Below, one piece after another: positions 33,658 through 40,468 of a stretch of DNA of 40,468 nucleotides. The notes under the pieces were generated by a model that had not been told where the DNA came from, did no database searches, and saw only the letters and a list, made by a program, of their open reading frames with translations. Within the stretch, counting starts at the first letter, position 1. Each line of letters opens with the position of its first letter. Where the stretch lies: positions 1 through 40,468 of the forward strand of contig CAZLWL010000012.1 in NCBI GenBank assembly GCA_964563335.1, written 5' to 3'. The position numbers and the translations under genes were made by a program. Source of the stretch: QNBT01 sp964563335. Lineage in GTDB: Bacteria > Planctomycetota > Phycisphaerae > Sedimentisphaerales > Anaerohalosphaeraceae.

Positions 33658-34851
33658 ATGCTCGAAGTTATCCTCATACTACTTGTTTTGCTCGTGTGGC
33701 TTGGCTGGGTGCAACCGTGGATACCTCGATGTGTAATCAGCAAAAAAAACATATCTACACGCCAATCACAAAAAGCAAGTGATCTTCACTGTCGGGTTGA
33801 GATGAAAGGAACCGACGACCAGGGTGGTAAAACCGCTGCTTTTGAGGTGAAGATTCGAGGTCTCATTTCAGCGTCGTCGCAGAAGTGTGTCGATGTGCAG
33901 GTCTTGATTGCGGACGTTCAGGACGAGCGAGGAGAGCCAAGGCCCATACTGAGTACGGTTAAGCAGCTCCAGATGGAAGACTCACCCGCTTTTTGTTTCC
34001 ACTCGCGTGTAGGCAACCTTCCAAGCCGCGAAACCATCCTGTCAGACTGGACGCCGATTGCACAAATCCGTGCCGATTTACTGAGATTTCCGCGCAAGGG
34101 AAAGAGGAAGCTGAAGTTCATCACATCAATAATCTGCTCTGCCGACAGCCAGGAACTGGCCTGTGCGGTGGCAACAATCGATTATCAAAACGACCAGGTT
34201 GGATATATAGATGCAAAAGAAAATCAGCAGCGCAGCGAAATGCTGACAGTCCGGTTGGCTGGAGCCCTCTGCCGGTCAGCAGGAAAAGTGGATGACTCCG
34301 CAGTCAAAGTTGTCACCGACTGGATAGGCACCGGAATTGGTGCGTCGGCGAGCAAGGATGGTGAAGCTGAGAAACGCAGTGAACTGGAACAATCATTGGA
34401 AGATGCGCTCGGAACTTTCGAGGCACACAACCAGCCTAACTTCGATGCTGTCTGTAGGGAAATGGCCGAAGCAGCGACAATCATTGAGCGTTATGAGGCG
34501 ATGGAACTTTGTCTGCGGGTGGCCAAGGCCGCCGGTAGCATCAAACAAAAACAAATCGTCGTTCTGAGCAGGCTCGCGAACTTGCTTCGCTTGGACCCGG
34601 ACAAATTCCAGGCAATGGTGCAGAAGATTCTGCCGCTTGACATTTATGAAAACAAAGACGTCGAGTTCATTTTGGGCATAACAGCCGACATGACCGCCGA
34701 TGACGCTCGACGCCGGTTGAATAGTGAATATCGCAAGTGGAACGCAAGAGTAACTCACCCGGACCCGGCCACCCGCGCACAGGCCGGCCAAATGCTCGCG
34801 CTGATCGCAGAGGTTCGGGCCGGATACGCTCAAGCCTCATGCGTAGGCTGA
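33658..34851 (+). CDS. Membrane-anchored TerB plus J-domain co-chaperone (DjlA-like architecture)
   Basis: 397 aa. An N-terminal membrane helix (residues 3-20, LEVILILLVLLVWLGWV) is followed by a beta-rich domain of unknown type (~45-185), a helical TerB-like domain (~196-326: LAGALCRSAGKVDDSAVKVVTDWI, FDAVCREMAEAATIIERYEAMELCLRVAKAAG, VVLSRLANLLRLDP) and a C-terminal J-like domain (~335-391) with HPD at 367-369 in WNARVTHPDPATRAQ. This is the order of E. coli DjlA (TM, TerB, J) with an extra domain. It should stimulate the Hsp70 encoded just upstream. ATG 33658 follows GAGGTAGG at ~6 nt. Confidence 0.8.
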   Translation: MLEVILILLVLLVWLGWVQPWIPRCVISKKNISTRQSQKASDLHCRVEMKGTDDQGGKTAAFEVKIRGLISASSQKCVDVQVLIADVQDERGEPRPILSTVKQLQMEDSPAFCFHSRVGNLPSRETILSDWTPIAQIRADLLRFPRKGKRKLKFITSIICSADSQELACAVATIDYQNDQVGYIDAKENQQRSEMLTVRLAGALCRSAGKVDDSAVKVVTDWIGTGIGASASKDGEAEKRSELEQSLEDALGTFEAHNQPNFDAVCREMAEAATIIERYEAMELCLRVAKAAGSIKQKQIVVLSRLANLLRLDPDKFQAMVQKILPLDIYENKDVEFILGITADMTADDARRRLNSEYRKWNARVTHPDPATRAQAGQMLALIAEVRAGYAQASCVG

Positions 34852-34878
34852 TCAGGCTGGGGCTCTGTTTGCGAAGCT

Positions 34879-34904
34879 AAAAACCCGCTGGAGTTCTCAG
34901 CAGG
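34879..34904 (-). terminator. Intrinsic terminator of the Mth938-like gene
   Basis: On the minus strand CCTGCTG (34904-34898) pairs with CAGCGGG (34890-34884), one G-U, loop AGAACTC, followed by TTTTT (34883-34879). It overlaps the stop codon and separates the gene from the converging chaperone operon. Confidence 0.75.
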
Positions 34905-35241
34905 TAAGGTGCATCGCCGCGGCGACGTCCGCCCCGGCCTGTGCCAACTCATTGAACCGCTGCACGGCTTTGTAGGTATCGGCTGCTTCCAATTGGATGC
35001 CGTTTTCCTGCAGGACCTGCCTGGTCTGCTCGGGCACGTCCATCAGCCCGGATGCTCCACAGCCCACTACCAGCACCGCAGGCCCGGCCGCAATAACGGA
35101 GGTCAAATCCTCGACGGCCAACGAATGGCCCTGCTTTCTCCACCAGTTGGCTTGAACAGAGCCTGCAAAGATTATGAGGTCGCTGTTGTAGCTTACCCCA
35201 TCGATGACAATTTTTCCGAACTGGTATGAGTCTATATGCAC
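34897..35241 (-). CDS. Mth938-like (DUF498/NDUFAF3-type) domain protein
   Basis: 114 aa, a single Mth938-like domain: HIDSYQFGKIVIDGVSYNSDLII, WWRKQGHSLAVEDL, VLVVGCGASGLMDVP and YKAVQRFNELAQAGADVAAAMHLTC are all typical. Function is unknown; the mitochondrial relative assists complex I assembly. No ATG fits: the frame begins with TTG at 35301, but the family N-terminus M-H-I-D-S-Y coincides with GTG 35241, which has AAGG 5 nt upstream, so that start is preferred. Confidence 0.85.
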   Translation of the reverse strand: MHIDSYQFGKIVIDGVSYNSDLIIFAGSVQANWWRKQGHSLAVEDLTSVIAAGPAVLVVGCGASGLMDVPEQTRQVLQENGIQLEAADTYKAVQRFNELAQAGADVAAAMHLTC

Positions 35242-35728
35242 GGCCACCTTATAGCAAAATTTGCGGGCTCCAACAAATATCTTTTGTCCCGGATTTCCCA
35301 AGTAGATCCGCCGGTGCTAATCACCAGCGAGGCTCACTTGTTAGCTACAAAGAGATTAATGATATGTTTGGATTGACAGATATGGCTGCTTACGAATTGA
35401 CCGACAATCGAACTGGCCGCAATACCCAGCAGAGTATAGCCGCAAAATCACTTGACTTTTCCACTAACCCCGCTTACCTTGTTATGGTAGCCAACGGCAA
35501 TAATAACCGAAGCAACTTTAGTTGACTCGTGCTTCGTAGCGTACTACGCAGAGTATCACCAGCAGGAAAAAACCAAACTCGAATATCGCGCTATCGCCGT
35601 AAATCTCGTCCCCGAGAAGCCGTTATCCTGGTTTTGCAACAGGGGAAAAGCAGGTGAAGGTTCGCCGAGTAATACGGTGATGGTGGTATTGTAAAAAAAG
35701 ACGAGCGAAAATATAGGAGTGCCAGATT
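35242..35728 (+). other. Gene-poor stretch with one unexplained open coding-like segment (35491-35694)
   Basis: The segment 35491-35694 is open for 67 codons after a TAG, lacks an ATG until its end, and reads as plausible protein (VAYYAEYHQQEKTKLEYRA; NLVPEKPLSWFCN). The frame before it (up to 35525) also reads openly in another phase, so this may be a frameshifted gene remnant. A CGTAG-CGTA-CTACG hairpin lies near 35535-35548. No family recognised. Confidence 0.3.
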
Positions 35729-35830
35729 ATGAAAAAATGTCCGTTTTGTGCAAAAGAAATAAAATTTGTTAGAATAGAGCTTCTAAAATGCTTTAGCTAT
35801 GACAAAGTAAGCGTGATATGTCGCAAATGA
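35729..35830 (+). pseudogene. Short zinc-ribbon remnant (CPFC motif), 33 codons
   Basis: ATG at 35729 with GGAG about 10 nt upstream gives MKKCPFCAKEIKFVRIELLK, the start of the common MKKCPFCAEEIQ zinc-ribbon module; the second CxxC knuckle is not formed (a lone Cys and then CFSYDK, ICRK). It stops at 35830. Read as a truncated zinc-ribbon gene; a genuine micro-protein is possible. Confidence 0.4.
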
Positions 35831-35921
35831 AGCTTTACCTGTCGTAAAGTAAATTAGCAAAAGTCTCATAACGATTGAAGAAAATGTTATAAGTTGTTTA
35901 TCGTAAAGGAGGTATCTGAAC

Positions 35922-36488
35922 ATGAAAACTGAACTGTTTTGCATTCTTTTTCTTATTCTTGCCATAGGTTGCTCGTCGGAGCGTCCCGCTGATGATGCCA
36001 ATGACCTTGTCCGTGCAGTTTTCCGAGATGACGTCGCCGCACTCCGGGCTCTGCTGGAAAAGGGTGTCGATGTGAATGCGAAATGTTATCACCACGGCGC
36101 GACGGCTTTATGGGCGGCGTCTGTGGGGAGCCATCCTGATATTATCAAGGTCCTGCTGGCAAGCGGAGCCGATGTGAACACTAAAAATACTGACGGCGTG
36201 ACGGCCTTGTATGTTGCTGCACAGAATGGTCATTTGGAGAATGTCAAGCTGTTGCTGGAAAGCAAAGCCGATGTGAATGTGAAACGTAAAACCGATGGTA
36301 CGACGACTTTGTGGATAGCGGCTCATAATGGTCAATTGAATATTGTCAAGTTGTTGCTGGAAAGCAAAGCTGATGTAAATGCTAAAGCAAGTAAGGCTGG
36401 TAAAGATTATACGTCTTTAAGCATAGCAAAGGAGATGGGCCATACACAGATAATCAAGATATTAAAAGAATATGGCGCTCAAGATTAA
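35922..36488 (+). CDS. Ankyrin-repeat lipoprotein
   Basis: 188 aa. A short signal peptide ends in LAIGC with Cys17 as the probable lipidated residue. Then come about five ankyrin repeats of 33-35 residues: DDVAALRALLEKGVDVNAK, GATALWAASVGSHPDIIKVLL, GVTALYVAAQNGHLENVKLLL, GTTTLWIAAHNGQLNIVKLLL and a last YTSLSIAKEMGHTQIIKILKEYGA. The middle two are nearly identical in DNA (GCTGTTGCTGGAAAGCAAAGC-type stretches), suggesting repeat duplication. It would hold a protein partner at the envelope. AAAGGAGGT 8 nt upstream of the ATG is a strong ribosome site. Confidence 0.87.
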   Translation: MKTELFCILFLILAIGCSSERPADDANDLVRAVFRDDVAALRALLEKGVDVNAKCYHHGATALWAASVGSHPDIIKVLLASGADVNTKNTDGVTALYVAAQNGHLENVKLLLESKADVNVKRKTDGTTTLWIAAHNGQLNIVKLLLESKADVNAKASKAGKDYTSLSIAKEMGHTQIIKILKEYGAQD

Positions 36489-36636
36489 CGCTCTGTAACC
36501 TGTGATCGGCAAAGTCAGCGTGACCTGTGGCATTGCCGTCGGTGAGCTTTTCGTTGAGGGCAAAGGTTTCGATATAAAAAGATGAAAAGACGGCTCTGCA
36601 ATGGCTCAGTACGGAGAAAAGTATGCCTTTTAACCG

Positions 36637-36681
36637 TTTACCCCGTTAGAGACCCGAAGGAAAAGTCTCTAACGGGGTAAA
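36637..36681. repeat. Perfect 17-bp inverted repeat (stem-loop)
   Basis: 36637-36653 (starting TTTACCCCGTTAG) is exactly mirrored by 36665-36681, with an 11-nt loop; three more pairs extend it outward with one G-U. No T-run follows, so it is not a classic terminator. The flanking 36489-36636 holds only short frames. A second small palindrome, TCCCGAT-GA-ATCGGGA, lies at 36710-36726. Confidence 0.75.
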
Positions 36682-36766
36682 TGGGAAATGTCAGTTTGTA
36701 TTTGTTTAGTCCCGATGAATCGGGATAGAGCTTAGGATTTAGAACTTCTCTCTTTCTCCGTTCTCT

Positions 36767-36913
36767 GTTGAGCGAAGCGAAATCTTGAGCCTTGCGAAAT
36801 CCCGACCCCTCGGGGCCGGCTCGCGCCGGGGTCCTCCGTCGTCTGCTGAGCGCAGTGAAGTCTTGAGCCTTGCGAAATCCCGACCCCTCGGGGCCGGCGC
36901 GCCGGGGTCTTCT
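36767..36913. repeat. Two tandem copies of a GC-rich palindromic element
   Basis: The units are offset by 78 bp: 36783-36820 and 36861-36898 are identical over 38 bases (TCTTGAGCC, GCGAAATCCCGACCCC, TCGGGGCCGGC). Each begins with GAGCGAAGCGAAATC or its variant and contains nested palindromes (CCCCTCGGGG; CCGGCGCGCCGG). A shortened relative lies at 40404-40440. They sit at the 3' end of the NifA-like gene and may end its transcript. Confidence 0.75.
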
Positions 36914-38468
36914 AAACCCCACCCCTGCGGTATCGCCGGTAGTCAATTGCCAGGTTCCTGACCTTGTACCTGATGATTCTGGCAGTAGTGCCCAGGTCAC
37001 GGGCTGCGGCGGCAAGGTTGCCGTTGCAGCGCTTCAGGGCATCGACGATTATATCGCGCTCAAACAAACTCGTTCTTTCTTCAAGTGAGCCGATGCCGAT
37101 TGTATCGGAGGCATCGGAGGTCTGCAGCGTCGGCGGCAGATGATGGCCGTGTATGACGTTATCAGTTGTCAGCAATACCGCCCTTTCGATGCAATTTTCC
37201 AGTTCACGCACGTTGCCCGGCCAATGATATGCAACCATCATGTTGATAGCCGGCGTACTTATCCGTCGAACGTCCTTGTTCATCCTTTTTGCGTACTGCT
37301 CCACAAAGTGGTCGGCCAACAAGAGAATGTCGTCCTTATGTTCTCGCAGCGGCGGCAGGAAAATAGGAAACACATTTATACGGTAGTAAAGGTCCTGGCG
37401 AAAAGTCCCGCCATCAACGCCCTTTTCCAAATCGCGATTTGTGGCGGTTATAATCCGCGCACTTGTACTAAGGGTGCGGTTGCTGCCTACACGCTCGAAC
37501 CTGCGCTCCTGCAGGACCCGAAGAAGCTTGACCTGAATAGCCGCCGAAAAATCCCCTATCTCGTCAAGGAACAAAGTACCACTGTTCGCATCTTCCAGCC
37601 GGCCCTTGCGGCTTTGTATTGCCCCGGTGAAGGCGCCTTTTTCATGACCGAACATCTCACTTTCAAGCAGGTTCTCGTTCAGCGCTGCGCAGTTTACCTT
37701 TACAAACGGCCCTTCGGCTTTGGGGCCGGAATAGTGTATCGCATGAGCGACGAGCTCCTTGCCCGTGCCGGATTCGCCGCGAATAAGAATGGTAGTGTCA
37801 CTGCCGGCGACAGTGTGAATTTGTCTGTACACATCGCGCATTGCACCTGAATTGCCGATGATATTCTCCGGGCGAAAACGGTCCTCCAACTCGTGTCGCA
37901 AACGCAGATTCTCATCCTGCAACTGGCGCCTGCGAATAGCCACTTCCCTCCTTGCCTTGACGTCCTTGGCGACCATGCTCGCGACAATGGTCAGAACGCG
38001 CATGTCCTCCTCTAAGGGTTCTGCCTCATTAAAAACTAAATCCACGGAAATGGCTCCGATTACTTCTTTGCCGATAGAAATGGGGACGCAGATAAAACTG
38101 ATTTCTTCTTTTGCCAGGTCTCGCCTGCCGAATCGGTCCAGGAATGACGGCTCCTCCGATACTTTCGGAACGACCATGGGTTTTCCGGTTTGCATCACCT
38201 GTCCTGTTACGCCTTCACCTGCCAGGTATCGTAACTTTCGGCTGCGTGCCTCGGGAAAATTGTGTGCTACTTCAATCATGCTCTCGCTGCGGTCCGGTGT
38301 CAGAAGCGTTATGGCGCCACTCTTCATGCCAAGTTCACTGTCCAGCATGTCGAGAACCTCCGCAAGAATTTCCCGCTGTCGTCCGCCTGTGGCGAGAATG
38401 TTGCTGATGTTGTACAAGGTCTCTAACTGTCGCACATTACGGGTGCCATTTACCTCGTTACTATTCAC
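36912..38468 (-). CDS. NifA-like sigma-54-dependent transcriptional activator
   Basis: 518 aa with the NifA order: GAF domain (~15-175, LETLYNISNILATGG...FICVPISIGKEVIGAISVDLVF), AAA+ domain (~205-440) with Walker A GESGTGKE, the sigma-54 contact loop GAFTGA, Walker B GTLFLDEIGD and a WPGNVREL segment, then a Fis-type HTH (~470-518, AAARDLGTTARIIRYKVRNL). It opens sigma-54 promoters; one lies upstream of the divergent glnA. Start: GTG 38468, with AAGGAG exactly 8 nt upstream; the frame runs on to a TTG at 38564, but a good promoter lies inside that extension. A role in nitrogen control is inferred from glnA; nif genes are not seen. Confidence 0.88.
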   Translation of the reverse strand: MNSNEVNGTRNVRQLETLYNISNILATGGRQREILAEVLDMLDSELGMKSGAITLLTPDRSESMIEVAHNFPEARSRKLRYLAGEGVTGQVMQTGKPMVVPKVSEEPSFLDRFGRRDLAKEEISFICVPISIGKEVIGAISVDLVFNEAEPLEEDMRVLTIVASMVAKDVKARREVAIRRRQLQDENLRLRHELEDRFRPENIIGNSGAMRDVYRQIHTVAGSDTTILIRGESGTGKELVAHAIHYSGPKAEGPFVKVNCAALNENLLESEMFGHEKGAFTGAIQSRKGRLEDANSGTLFLDEIGDFSAAIQVKLLRVLQERRFERVGSNRTLSTSARIITATNRDLEKGVDGGTFRQDLYYRINVFPIFLPPLREHKDDILLLADHFVEQYAKRMNKDVRRISTPAINMMVAYHWPGNVRELENCIERAVLLTTDNVIHGHHLPPTLQTSDASDTIGIGSLEERTSLFERDIIVDALKRCNGNLAAAARDLGTTARIIRYKVRNLAIDYRRYRRGGV

Positions 38469-38535
38469 AATCAGAACTCCTTCAGATAAACGCCAAAGGC
38501 TATATTTTGTTACATCTGCGCTGCCGCGCGACATA

Positions 38536-38564
38536 ATTGTAATAAATATGACTAAATATGACAA
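38536..38564 (-). promoter_or_regulatory. Sigma-70-type promoter of the NifA-like gene, with tandem 10-bp repeat
   Basis: On the minus strand TTGTCA (38564-38559), 17-nt spacer, TACAAT (38541-38536); start near 38529, leader ~60 nt to GTG 38468. On the plus strand TAAATATGAC occurs twice in direct tandem (38543-38552, 38553-38562), filling the spacer and -35, a possible operator. Confidence 0.6.
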
Positions 38565-38823
38565 CCATGTAATCGTTCAAATTTTACTAAATTCGGGCTT
38601 ATTTGTATAACTATCTATCATAAAATGACTTAATAAAAAAATTATTCACGCTCTGCCCTCTGACTATCTTGGGACTGGAGCAAAATTAGGGGCACCGTAT
38701 GATACATATCTGTCACATTCTAATGCAAAACAACATAAATGTCGCGGTATCGCCAAAGAATGTGTGATGTGTTCATGGCGTATCTATTTGTCAAATAAGC
38801 AGTTACAGGCAATCCGAGGTGTT

Positions 38824-38839
38824 TGGCATGATAATTGCA
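38824..38839 (+). promoter_or_regulatory. Sigma-54 (-24/-12) promoter of glnA
   Basis: TGGCATGATAATTGCA: GG at 38825-38826 and GC at 38837-38838 with exact 10-nt spacing between the doublets, matching TGGCAC-N5-TTGCA except one base. Start point near 38850, leader ~75 nt. No clear TGT-N10-ACA (NifA) site was found in 38640-38820, which otherwise holds no gene. Confidence 0.8.
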
Positions 38840-38926
38840 CCAAAGTTAGAGACAGTGTGGTAAAAATTTGTGTACGCTGGCAGTGTTTCGTGACCAAGTA
38901 TAGTAAATCTTCTTGAGAGGAACTGA

Positions 38927-40342
38927 ATGATGACACCGAAAGAATTTTTTGAATTTGCAAAGAAAAACGATGCGAAGATGGCCGACTTGAAGTTTACCGA
39001 CCTACTCGGTGCGTGGCAGCATTGTACGTTCCCACTTGAGACCTGGGACGAAAGCACGTTTGTAGATGGCGTCGGGTTTGACGGATCGTCAATTCGCGGC
39101 TGGCAGGGGATACACGTCTCGGATATGCTCGCAATACCGGACCCGACAACCGTTCAGATTGACCCCTTCTTCAGGGAGACAACCGTTAGCGTGATTGCGA
39201 ACATTGTCGATCCCATCACGAGAAAAGAGTACACACGTGACCCTCGCTACGTGGCGCGCAAGGGAGCGGCTTACCTGAAGAAGACCGGCATCGCCGACAC
39301 CTGCTATATCGGGCCGGAGCCGGAGTTCTTCATCTTCGATGAGGTTCAGTACGAGCAGAATCAGCACACCGGCATGTATCGCATCGATTCCGTCGAGGGC
39401 GCATGGAACACGGCACGTTTTGAAGAACCGAACCTTGGTTATAAACCGAGTTTCAAGGGCGGATACTTCCCTGTCAGTCCAACCGACACGTATCATGACC
39501 TGCGCAGCGAGATGACTCTGGAAATGCAGAAGGTTGGCATCGTTGTTGAGGCACATCATCATGAGGTCGCCACAGCGGGTCAAGCTGAAATCGATATGAA
39601 GTTTGCCGAGCTGTTGAAGATGGCCGATCAGTTCATGTGGTACAAGTACATCGTAAAGAACGTGGCCAAGCGCAACGGCAAGACGGTTACGTTTATGCCA
39701 AAGCCGGTTTTTGATGATAACGGCAGTGGTATGCACACGCACTTTTCGTTGTGGAAAGGCGGTAAACCTTTGTTCGCCGATTCCGGTTATGCAGGACTTA
39801 GCGAGACCGGCCTGTACTCCATCGGCGGCATTCTTAAGCACGCACCGGCTATCCTGGCTTTTGCCGCTCCGACCACAAATTCTTATAGACGGCTGGTGCC
39901 CGGCTTCGAGGCTCCGGTTAATCTGGTCATGTCCGCCAGAAACAGGTCTGTGGCCGTGCGTATACCCATGTACGCAGACAATCCAAAGGAAAAACGGCTT
40001 GAATTTCGATGTCCGGACCCGACCTGCAACGGCTACCTTGCCTGGACGGCAATGCTTATGGCGGCAATCAATGGTATACAGAACAAGATTGACCCGGGTG
40101 AGCCACTTGACCGTGACATCTATGAGATGACCGACGAGGAACTTGCCGGCTATAAGCACACACCGGGTTCACTCGAAGAGGCCGTCGACGCATTAGAGGC
40201 CGACTACGATTTCCTTCTTGCCGGTGATGTATTTACCGAAGACCTCGTCGAGACATGGGTCACCTGGAAGCGTAAAGAAGAAATCGAACCGCTGGCTCTG
40301 CGGCCGCACCCTCATGAGTTCCATCTGTATTACGACAGTTGA
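38927..40342 (+). CDS. glnA: Glutamine synthetase, type I
   Basis: 471 aa, the GSI-beta length. It joins ammonia and glutamate using ATP as a dodecamer. Seen: FDGSSIRGW, the active-site GPEPEFFIFD, HHHEVATAGQAEID, MPKPVFDDNGSGMHTHFSLW, NSYRRLVPGFEAPVN and RNRSVAVRIP. Tyr399 in RDIYEMTDEE aligns with the adenylylated Tyr of the E. coli enzyme, so covalent control by GlnE is possible. ATG 38927 (or the next ATG, 38930) follows GAGAGGAA at 5 nt. A sigma-54 promoter lies ~100 bp upstream and a NifA-like activator is divergently encoded. Confidence 0.97.
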   Translation: MMTPKEFFEFAKKNDAKMADLKFTDLLGAWQHCTFPLETWDESTFVDGVGFDGSSIRGWQGIHVSDMLAIPDPTTVQIDPFFRETTVSVIANIVDPITRKEYTRDPRYVARKGAAYLKKTGIADTCYIGPEPEFFIFDEVQYEQNQHTGMYRIDSVEGAWNTARFEEPNLGYKPSFKGGYFPVSPTDTYHDLRSEMTLEMQKVGIVVEAHHHEVATAGQAEIDMKFAELLKMADQFMWYKYIVKNVAKRNGKTVTFMPKPVFDDNGSGMHTHFSLWKGGKPLFADSGYAGLSETGLYSIGGILKHAPAILAFAAPTTNSYRRLVPGFEAPVNLVMSARNRSVAVRIPMYADNPKEKRLEFRCPDPTCNGYLAWTAMLMAAINGIQNKIDPGEPLDRDIYEMTDEELAGYKHTPGSLEEAVDALEADYDFLLAGDVFTEDLVETWVTWKRKEEIEPLALRPHPHEFHLYYDS

Positions 40343-40403
40343 TTGAAATTGCGGGCGCCGTTAAGCAAAGATGATACTCTCGTTGCCACGTTACACATTC
40401 GAC

Positions 40404-40440
40404 GTTGAGCGAAGCGAAATCCCGACCTTCGGGGTTCGGC
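40404..40440. repeat. Partial copy of the GC-rich palindromic element
   Basis: GTTGAGCGAAGCGAAATC (40404-40421) is identical to 36767-36784; it continues into CCCGACCTTCGGGG, a palindrome related to the second part of the 36767 units. It lies just after glnA, at the window end. Confidence 0.6.
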
Positions 40441-40468
40441 GTTCTTTCCTTCCGCATCACGCATCACA

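Noticed and set aside
38469..38564. TTG-started N-terminal extension of the NifA-like protein
   Set aside because: The extension covers a good sigma-70 promoter, while GTG 38468 has AAGGAG at 8 nt and gives the usual NifA length.
38640..38823. NifA upstream activator site TGT-N10-ACA before glnA
   Set aside because: Each TGT was checked; none has ACA at the required distance (one TGT at 38789 has ACA three bases too far).
1..40468. CRISPR array or intact insertion sequence
   Set aside because: No regularly spaced short direct repeats with unique spacers and no transposase-like frame were found.

Overview
The window looks like chromosomal DNA of a Planctomycetota bacterium, most likely class Phycisphaerae (Sedimentisphaerales-like). 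This is inferred from a PEP-CTERM exported protein, a very large secreted protein with propeller, DUF11-like, parallel beta-helix and dockerin-type parts, Asp-Pro-Asn-rich exported sequences, a two-TM GrpE-like protein beside a short Hsp70, and many palindromic intergenic repeats. No rRNA, tRNA, CRISPR array or intact insertion sequence was seen.

Layout. (1) 1-4349: sugar uptake and breakdown, with a 5'-cut GH32 glycosidase facing two tandem MFS sugar porters. (2) 4350-5403: decayed, gene-poor DNA with a CPBP-protease fragment and a small membrane protein. (3) 5404-7074: a lipoprotein with a FlgI-like fold split by HEAT repeats. (4) 7302-12085: smc, then a protein made of seven tandem SANT/Myb-like helical repeats. 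(5) 12150-17744: an M16 peptidase pair (one catalytically dead, one active), a structured leader, a TolA-like coiled-coil protein translationally coupled to a membrane-anchored degenerate BY-kinase/ParA-fold protein, and a PtsN-like EIIA. (6) 17745-22040: a candidate structured RNA and two exported proteins. (7) 22104-29394, minus strand: glycogen phosphorylase; a three-gene overlapping operon (discoidin-like lipoprotein, Agl23-like membrane protein, ApbE); an MBL-fold hydrolase. (8) 29583-30384: a coiled-coil membrane protein and a 60-aa protein. (9) 30796-34851: an operon encoding a membrane-anchored GrpE-like protein, a short Hsp70 and a membrane-anchored TerB plus J-domain protein. (10) 34897-36913: Mth938-like protein, a zinc-ribbon remnant, an ankyrin lipoprotein and dense palindromes. 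(11) 36912-40342: a NifA-like sigma-54 activator divergent from glnA, whose upstream region carries a textbook -24/-12 promoter.

The strongest candidates for something undescribed are: the dedicated membrane-anchored Hsp70 triad; a 29-bp hairpin-forming repeat embedded in frame in both smc and apbE; the seven-repeat SANT-like array protein; the FlgI-HEAT lipoprotein; and two strongly folding RNA candidates (18033-18197 and 14821-14970). All functional names rest on motif recognition by eye; no database search was run.
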